Source of the DNA: Planctomycetota bacterium
Lineage (GTDB): Bacteria; Planctomycetota; Phycisphaerae; Tepidisphaerales; Tepidisphaeraceae
Assembly (NCBI GenBank): GCA_029777755.1
Contig: JAKORQ010000411.1
Coordinates: 1-10,345, forward strand
Length of the DNA: 10,345 nt
Direction of reading: 5' to 3'
Both the position numbers and the translations under genes were made by a program. Every line of letters starts with the position of its first letter. The stretch's first letter is position 1. This document shows, piece by piece, positions 6,684 through 10,345 of this stretch. The notes below the pieces were generated by a model. That model was not told where the DNA came from and did no database searches. It saw only the letters and a list, made by a program, of their open reading frames with translations.

Positions 6684-7652
6684 CTAGCGACTGAGCACCG
6701 CTGCCCTGCCATGCCGGCCGCGCAGCGTCTTCACCAGTCTCTCTGCCACCACCGCCAGTGGCCTGGCGTACTGCTTGCCAAAAAGGCGTATGTGGTTCAG
6801 CAGCGGATAGACCATGTACAGGTCGCGCCGCCACAGACGATACTCCTCCGAGAGGGGATACGTCTGCTGATAGACCCGGAAAAACGCCGGCGTGACCGTC
6901 TTGAACAGCTCCAGGTAAGCCAGTTCCAGCTCATTGTGGGAATAGCGGCAGTTGGGGTCCAGGATTGCACTAACCCACCACTTCCCCTGGCGGTCGACAT
7001 CAACCAGCAGGTTGCTGCTCCACAGGTCACCGTGAATCAACCTCGGCCGGTCTGCATGCTCGAGCAACCTTGGAAGCTTGCCATGGATGCTGAGGATGCG
7101 TCGGCGCAAGCCCGGCTCGATCATCTTCATCGACACCACATCATCGAGGATCGGGTCGTATATCTCGTGAAAGAAGCGCACGTAGTCGCTGGTGCCCTGC
7201 TCCCCGCCATCGTTGACACGCTTGTAGGTGAGGCTGGTGCGGCTGTGCAGGGCGATCACGATCTCCGCCAGGTGCATCTGGATGTGGTTGAGATCGTCAC
7301 GGCTGATGTTCTCGCGCACCTCTGCCAACGACCTGCCGGGCATGTGCTGCATCAGCAGGTAGCTGTGCGGACGCTCCAGCGATGCCAGGCTGCATGCATA
7401 CACCTCCGGCACCGGCAAGCCCCAGTCACGCAGGAGATTGAGCTGATATGCCTCGTACTCATACTGGCTCATCACCATGTGCGGCGCAATCTTGCACACC
7501 ACCGGCTGCCGGCCCTTTATCTCCAGCAGCAGTGTCGTGCTCATGCTTCCGCCATGTAATGACTTTACCCCTTCCAGTTCCAGTGAACGCCCCAACGAGT
7601 CCTTCAGGATGTCATGCAGGATCGCCCAAGAAATATCTCCTGTAAGCGACAA
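6684..7652 (-). CDS. Fructosamine/ketosamine-3-kinase family protein (APH-like fold)
   Basis: A 322-residue small-molecule kinase of the aminoglycoside-phosphotransferase fold. The glycine loop is LHGGSMSTT (32-40), the nucleotide-binding lysine K54 in VVCKIA, its partner glutamate probably E67, the hinge region YLLMQHMPG (98-106), the catalytic loop HGDLWSSNLL (207-216, with D209 and N214) and the metal-binding D232 in ILDPN. HGDLWSSNLL together with DPN-x5-HNELELAYLELF is typical of the fructosamine kinase family, whose known members phosphorylate ketosamines on glycated amines so that they fall off; the substrate here is not known. The start is TTG 7652, with a strong GGAGG (7663-7659) placed 6 nt before it; no ATG lies near the domain start. 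First gene of a pair with the methyltransferase. A general APH-family kinase acting on an envelope sugar or another metabolite is the alternative. Confidence 0.78.
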   Translation of the reverse strand: MSLTGDISWAILHDILKDSLGRSLELEGVKSLHGGSMSTTLLLEIKGRQPVVCKIAPHMVMSQYEYEAYQLNLLRDWGLPVPEVYACSLASLERPHSYLLMQHMPGRSLAEVRENISRDDLNHIQMHLAEIVIALHSRTSLTYKRVNDGGEQGTSDYVRFFHEIYDPILDDVVSMKMIEPGLRRRILSIHGKLPRLLEHADRPRLIHGDLWSSNLLVDVDRQGKWWVSAILDPNCRYSHNELELAYLELFKTVTPAFFRVYQQTYPLSEEYRLWRRDLYMVYPLLNHIRLFGKQYARPLAVVAERLVKTLRGRHGRAAVLSR

Positions 7653-7663
7653 GCGTCACCTCC
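7650..7663 (-). promoter_or_regulatory. Strong ribosome-binding site fixing a TTG start
   Basis: GGAGGTGA runs from 7663 to 7656, then CGC, then TTG at 7652-7650. The GGAGG core is 6 nt from the start codon. The last 12 nt (AGGTGACGCTTG) equal those at the PHP start at 2275-2286. Confidence 0.75.
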
Positions 7664-7743
7664 GGAAGATCTGGATCGACATGCCCGGCGACAGGAGCGC
7701 AAACTCTCGTACAGACACGCCCCATCCTGCCAGCTCTCGTCTA

Positions 7744-7783
7744 AGTATACCCCGAGTATGCCAGTGAAGATTCCCGCAAACAA
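7744..7783 (-). promoter_or_regulatory. Candidate promoter(s) of the kinase-methyltransferase pair
   Basis: In the 160-nt gap between the ligase stop and the kinase start, the minus strand carries two -10-like boxes 11 nt apart: CATACT (7760-7755) and TATACT (7749-7744, five of six matches). TTGTTT (7783-7778) stands 17 nt before CATACT. TATACT has the better -10 but no good -35. The leader would be roughly 80-100 nt. Nothing else is evident in the gap: a T5 run shortly after the ligase stop has no convincing stem, so read-through from the polysaccharide genes is possible. Confidence 0.35.
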
Positions 7784-7812
7784 CCATCGGCACAGTGAAA
7801 AACCCGGATGCT

Positions 7813-10026
7813 CTACGATTGCCCTTCGCCATCCTGTGAAAGCGCCATGATCTTTGCATTTATCTCATTGACTTGCTGATCCGTGAGGCGTTCCGGCTCA
7901 TCCTCGGGAAGCCGCGCATTGATCTGCAGTGCCGCCTGATAGTTGCTCAGCGCCTCCGCCCGGGCGTTCATCCGCTCCATCGCCCTGGCAACATCGAGAC
8001 GAAGGCCGATATCGGCCGGGTTGAGCGCCACCGCCTGCATGTACTGCACGCGCGACTCCGTGCGACTATCCATCTCCAGCAGCAGGTCCGCCATCGCCAG
8101 GCGAACGCTGATGTTGCGTGGATTTGCCTCCGCCGCTCTCTTTAGAACTGACAGCACCTGCGCCGGACGTTCCCGGTTCCACAGCATCGCCTTTGCCTTG
8201 CGCAGCAGGTAGTCGGAATTGCGCAACCACTGCGACTGCGAGTATCCCTGCTCCAGCAGATTCGCGGCCGAGACAAATCGCCCGGCGGCCACCTCGTCAT
8301 CGGCTCGCCTGGCGCTATCCTCACCCATCACTACCGGCACCGCGATCAATACCGTAACCCCGATCAAGCCGGCCGCTACCACAGCTCCGCTCACCAGACC
8401 TGCGCCTGCGCCGCTGCTTTCCACTGCCTGCTCGCGCAATGTGAGCCGCATGCCAATCAATGCACCCACTGCCGCGAGGAACGCGAAGAAAGGACCTCCC
8501 TCAAAGAGGGCAAAGTCGATCTGGTTGTGCAGGAGGAAGATTGCGATCCCGGCCAGTACCGCAAACAGCAGCAGTTCGGCTGGCCGACCATCTATGCGCA
8601 TCTCGCGATGATCGCGAGCGCAGAACATGCTGCCGGCCACGATGATGGCAAAGGCAAACACTCCGCGTCGAAATGCCTCGAGGATCAGCGCGCCTTCCTG
8701 GCGAAAATCAGTCTGTGCGATCGTCGAGATCACCGCCGCCAGCGCCGCGATCCAGATGATCTGCCCCACTCCCTGCGAGCGTTCCTCGCGCTCCGGTTTG
8801 CCCGACAGGATCGGCGCGGTCGACTCACAGAAAATCGACACAACCCACCCGCAGGCCAGCAACAGTCCCACGATCCCGAGTTCCGTCGCGAAGCGAACAA
8901 ACATGTTGTGCGGATCGCGAATCTCCTCTGGGGCAATCCACAGGCGATGCTGCAGGTAGTACAGCCCGAAGTTCTCCCAGCCCACCCCGAGCCACAGGTT
9001 TTCCAGCCATACCTGCCACGATCCCAGCCAGTAGTGCCAGCGGAAGGTCAGGCTTCTGTGCAGCAGCGTCCCATGGTACATCGCGTGGCAGACCACCGCC
9101 GCCCATCCCAGCAGAACCGCCACAATGCCACCCGCGAGCGCCGCCCTTCTCCAGTTCGCCAGCAGGCCGCGCAGCTTCCACCCCGCAACCATGAGCACCA
9201 CCCCCACGATCGGCGAGAGAAATGCAGTCTTGCTGTCCGTCCGCCATATCATCCAGCCGGCGCCCACCAGGAGGAGCAGCGGCAGCACCATCATGCAGTA
9301 CTGCCTCGCGCCAAGTCGCAGGCTCAATCCCCCCGCCACGATCATCACGGTCATAACTACCAGGGCCGCCAGCGAGTTGGGAGATGCATTGAACCCCATC
9401 AACTCCCCACCCAGCACCTTCCGCTCAAGCTGCATCGCCCGGAACGAACCGGGCTCGATATTCTGCTGGGCAAATATCTGCTCGCGCGTCTGCTGCCATT
9501 GCTCCTGGAGCTGCGGCAGATCCATGTTCACGTAGATCAGCCCCTGGAGAATGTTCACCGCCAGCAGGCCCACCAGCAGCCCGCAAAACATGCGAAAGCT
9601 CGCCCAGCTCCGGACCGTCTGGATGATCGACCAGAGGATCACTGCCCCGGCCAGGAGCCGGCTGGATGATACCCCGGCCGCGAACCGGTCGGCCGACCAG
9701 AAGATTGATGCGATCGCCAACACCCCCAGCCCTGCCAGGAAGGCAACACTGGCTGACCAGCGCAACTTGAACCTCTCATCAAATACCGCCCTGGCGCAAA
9801 CGATCAGCGCTGGCAGATAGCAGAGCAGATCCAATACAACCGAGGTGGCCGCCGCGGGAGCGCGCAGGACCAGGTCCTGCCCCGGCGTCACGGAAAACGC
9901 CTCGCGGATCACCTCCAGCAGCATTCCGCGCGCCAGCACGAGAGACATCGCCAGTGTCAGTGCTATGGCCGACAGTTTCTCCCACAGGTTTGTCTCTTGC
10001 GCGGCTTGTTCTCGGGGGCTGGCCAT
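7813..10026 (-). CDS. O-antigen ligase/polymerase-family membrane protein with C-terminal TPR domain
   Basis: A 737-residue polytopic inner-membrane protein of the O-antigen ligase (WaaL)/Wzy-like polymerase superfamily, which transfers or polymerises undecaprenyl-linked glycans on the periplasmic face. About a dozen hydrophobic helices span residues ~17-570. The family signature is clear in the large periplasmic region: SLTFRWHYWLGSW (Arg-containing), LGVGWENFGLYY and then RDPHNMF, with H373-N374 the probable catalytic pair, followed by the ELGIVGLLL helix. A later segment, HNQIDFALFEGGP, is also distinctive. After the last helix (~550-570), residues ~575-705 form about three TPR-like helical pairs (NLLEQGYSQ, LLEMDSRTESRVQYMQAVALNP, EALSNYQAALQIN), probably on the outer face of the inner membrane. 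ATG 10026 is chosen because it lies 5 nt after the stop of the preceding transferase; AGGAG is 11 nt away, rather far. Ligase versus polymerase cannot be decided from sequence. Confidence 0.88.
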   Translation of the reverse strand: MASPREQAAQETNLWEKLSAIALTLAMSLVLARGMLLEVIREAFSVTPGQDLVLRAPAAATSVVLDLLCYLPALIVCARAVFDERFKLRWSASVAFLAGLGVLAIASIFWSADRFAAGVSSSRLLAGAVILWSIIQTVRSWASFRMFCGLLVGLLAVNILQGLIYVNMDLPQLQEQWQQTREQIFAQQNIEPGSFRAMQLERKVLGGELMGFNASPNSLAALVVMTVMIVAGGLSLRLGARQYCMMVLPLLLLVGAGWMIWRTDSKTAFLSPIVGVVLMVAGWKLRGLLANWRRAALAGGIVAVLLGWAAVVCHAMYHGTLLHRSLTFRWHYWLGSWQVWLENLWLGVGWENFGLYYLQHRLWIAPEEIRDPHNMFVRFATELGIVGLLLACGWVVSIFCESTAPILSGKPEREERSQGVGQIIWIAALAAVISTIAQTDFRQEGALILEAFRRGVFAFAIIVAGSMFCARDHREMRIDGRPAELLLFAVLAGIAIFLLHNQIDFALFEGGPFFAFLAAVGALIGMRLTLREQAVESSGAGAGLVSGAVVAAGLIGVTVLIAVPVVMGEDSARRADDEVAAGRFVSAANLLEQGYSQSQWLRNSDYLLRKAKAMLWNRERPAQVLSVLKRAAEANPRNISVRLAMADLLLEMDSRTESRVQYMQAVALNPADIGLRLDVARAMERMNARAEALSNYQAALQINARLPEDEPERLTDQQVNEINAKIMALSQDGEGQS

Positions 10027-10031
10027 CTGGT

Positions 10032-10345
10032 CTAGAGCTCCTCTTCCGGGACAGGCAGCGGATGCTGCTCCAGCAAAGCCACCACGCACAGCACCAGCAC
10101 TGTCTGGACCAGGATCATGGAGGCACTGGTCCAGTCACTGACGCGTGGCAGCAGGATGGCCGCGATGGAGGTGGCCGCCGTCACCAGCCAGATGCACAAC
10201 ACCGCCATCCGCCGCGACATCCCCCTGCGCACCAGACGATGGCTGAAATGGTTCTTGTCCCCCACGAATGGGCTCTTGCCGCTGCGTATGCGTATGAAGC
10301 TCACCACCACCAGATCATACAGCGGCACGGCCAGCACGATCAGAG
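10032..10345 (-). CDS. WecA/MraY-family polyprenyl-phosphate sugar-phosphate transferase, C-terminal part
   Basis: The last ~103 residues of a membrane glycosyltransferase (family 4, PF00953), which starts an envelope glycan by moving a sugar-1-phosphate from a UDP-sugar to undecaprenyl phosphate. The visible part opens with LIVLAVPLYDLVVV, a hydrophobic helix with the family's VP-L-(Y/F)-D motif, then a cytoplasmic loop, RIRSGKSPFVGDKNHFSHRL, equivalent to the conserved histidine loop (HIHH in WecA) but reading H-F-S-H. Two more hydrophobic helices follow. The frame remains open to the window edge, and the GTG at 10337 is internal, so the gene begins outside. It precedes the O-antigen ligase gene by 5 nt, which places both in one polysaccharide operon. 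Confidence 0.85.
   Translation of the reverse strand, partial: LIVLAVPLYDLVVVSFIRIRSGKSPFVGDKNHFSHRLVRRGMSRRMAVLCIWLVTAATSIAAILLPRVSDWTSASMILVQTVLVLCVVALLEQHPLPVPEEEL

Noticed and set aside
6673..6834. N-terminal 54-residue extension of the methyltransferase
   Set aside because: It overlaps the kinase coding sequence, adds Gly/Ala/Arg-rich non-domain sequence, and ATG 6672 has a good ribosome site.
6639..7559. A 306-codon plus-strand open frame opposite the kinase gene
   Set aside because: Low-complexity His/Gln-rich product, no ribosome site of note; the minus-strand kinase has all catalytic motifs.
7790..7812. Possible terminator after the O-antigen ligase (T5 run on the minus strand)
   Set aside because: No stem of useful length precedes the T-run, so it is not called.
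8527..9669. A 380-codon plus-strand open frame opposite the O-antigen ligase gene
   Set aside because: Its product is rich in His, Arg, Gln and Pro with no fold pattern, whereas the opposite strand gives a coherent membrane protein with family motifs. It is a GC-rich codon shadow.
10027..10089. N-terminal 21-residue extension of the O-antigen ligase
   Set aside because: It would overlap the end of the preceding transferase gene; ATG 10026 lies 5 nt after that stop.
1..10345. A defence system, retron, CRISPR array, transposon or other mobile system
   Set aside because: No direct-repeat array, terminal inverted repeats, transposase, integrase, reverse transcriptase or nuclease motifs were seen; gene content is housekeeping and envelope-related.

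Overview
The window is GC-rich, gene-dense bacterial chromosome with no mobile element, CRISPR array, tRNA or rRNA visible. It suggests a Gram-negative-type (two-membrane) bacterium: there is a lipoprotein with a clear lipobox, a WecA-type polyprenyl-phosphate sugar transferase and an O-antigen ligase/polymerase. GatC and GatA imply that Gln-tRNA and/or Asn-tRNA is made by the indirect amidotransferase route. The style of the polysaccharide proteins, of the degenerate receiver protein and of the coiled-coil lipoprotein reminds me of Planctomycetes (Phycisphaerae-like). That is a family-resemblance inference, not a demonstrated assignment.

Left part, plus strand (1-3132): the C-terminal ~590 residues of a P1B-type copper ATPase, running in from the left edge; a small receiver-like protein that has lost its phosphoacceptor aspartate, possibly made from a leaderless mRNA; and a PHP-domain metal-dependent phosphoesterase with a TTG start. 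The PHP gene converges on gatA with only 11 nt between the stop codons.

Middle, minus strand (3144-5822): gatC then gatA as a two-gene unit (no gatB in the window). Upstream of it lies a monocistronic-looking lipoprotein gene that ends in a textbook intrinsic terminator (12-bp perfect stem, tetraloop, T5). A candidate gatC promoter begins inside the T-tract of that terminator.

Right part, minus strand (5929-10345): a fructosamine-kinase-family protein followed by a class I SAM methyltransferase, 11 nt apart with the methyltransferase ribosome-binding site overlapping the kinase stop. Before them on the same strand lies a polysaccharide pair: the C-terminus of a WecA/MraY-like transferase, cut by the right edge, and a large O-antigen ligase/TPR fusion that starts 5 nt after it. 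A 160-nt gap with a candidate promoter separates the two pairs.

Most of this is ordinary housekeeping and envelope biology. The items worth a second look are the pseudo-receiver with its leaderless-looking promoter, the Ser-to-Asp change at the presumed copper-binding position of the ATPase, the kinase-methyltransferase pair, and the 12-nt sequence shared by two TTG starts.
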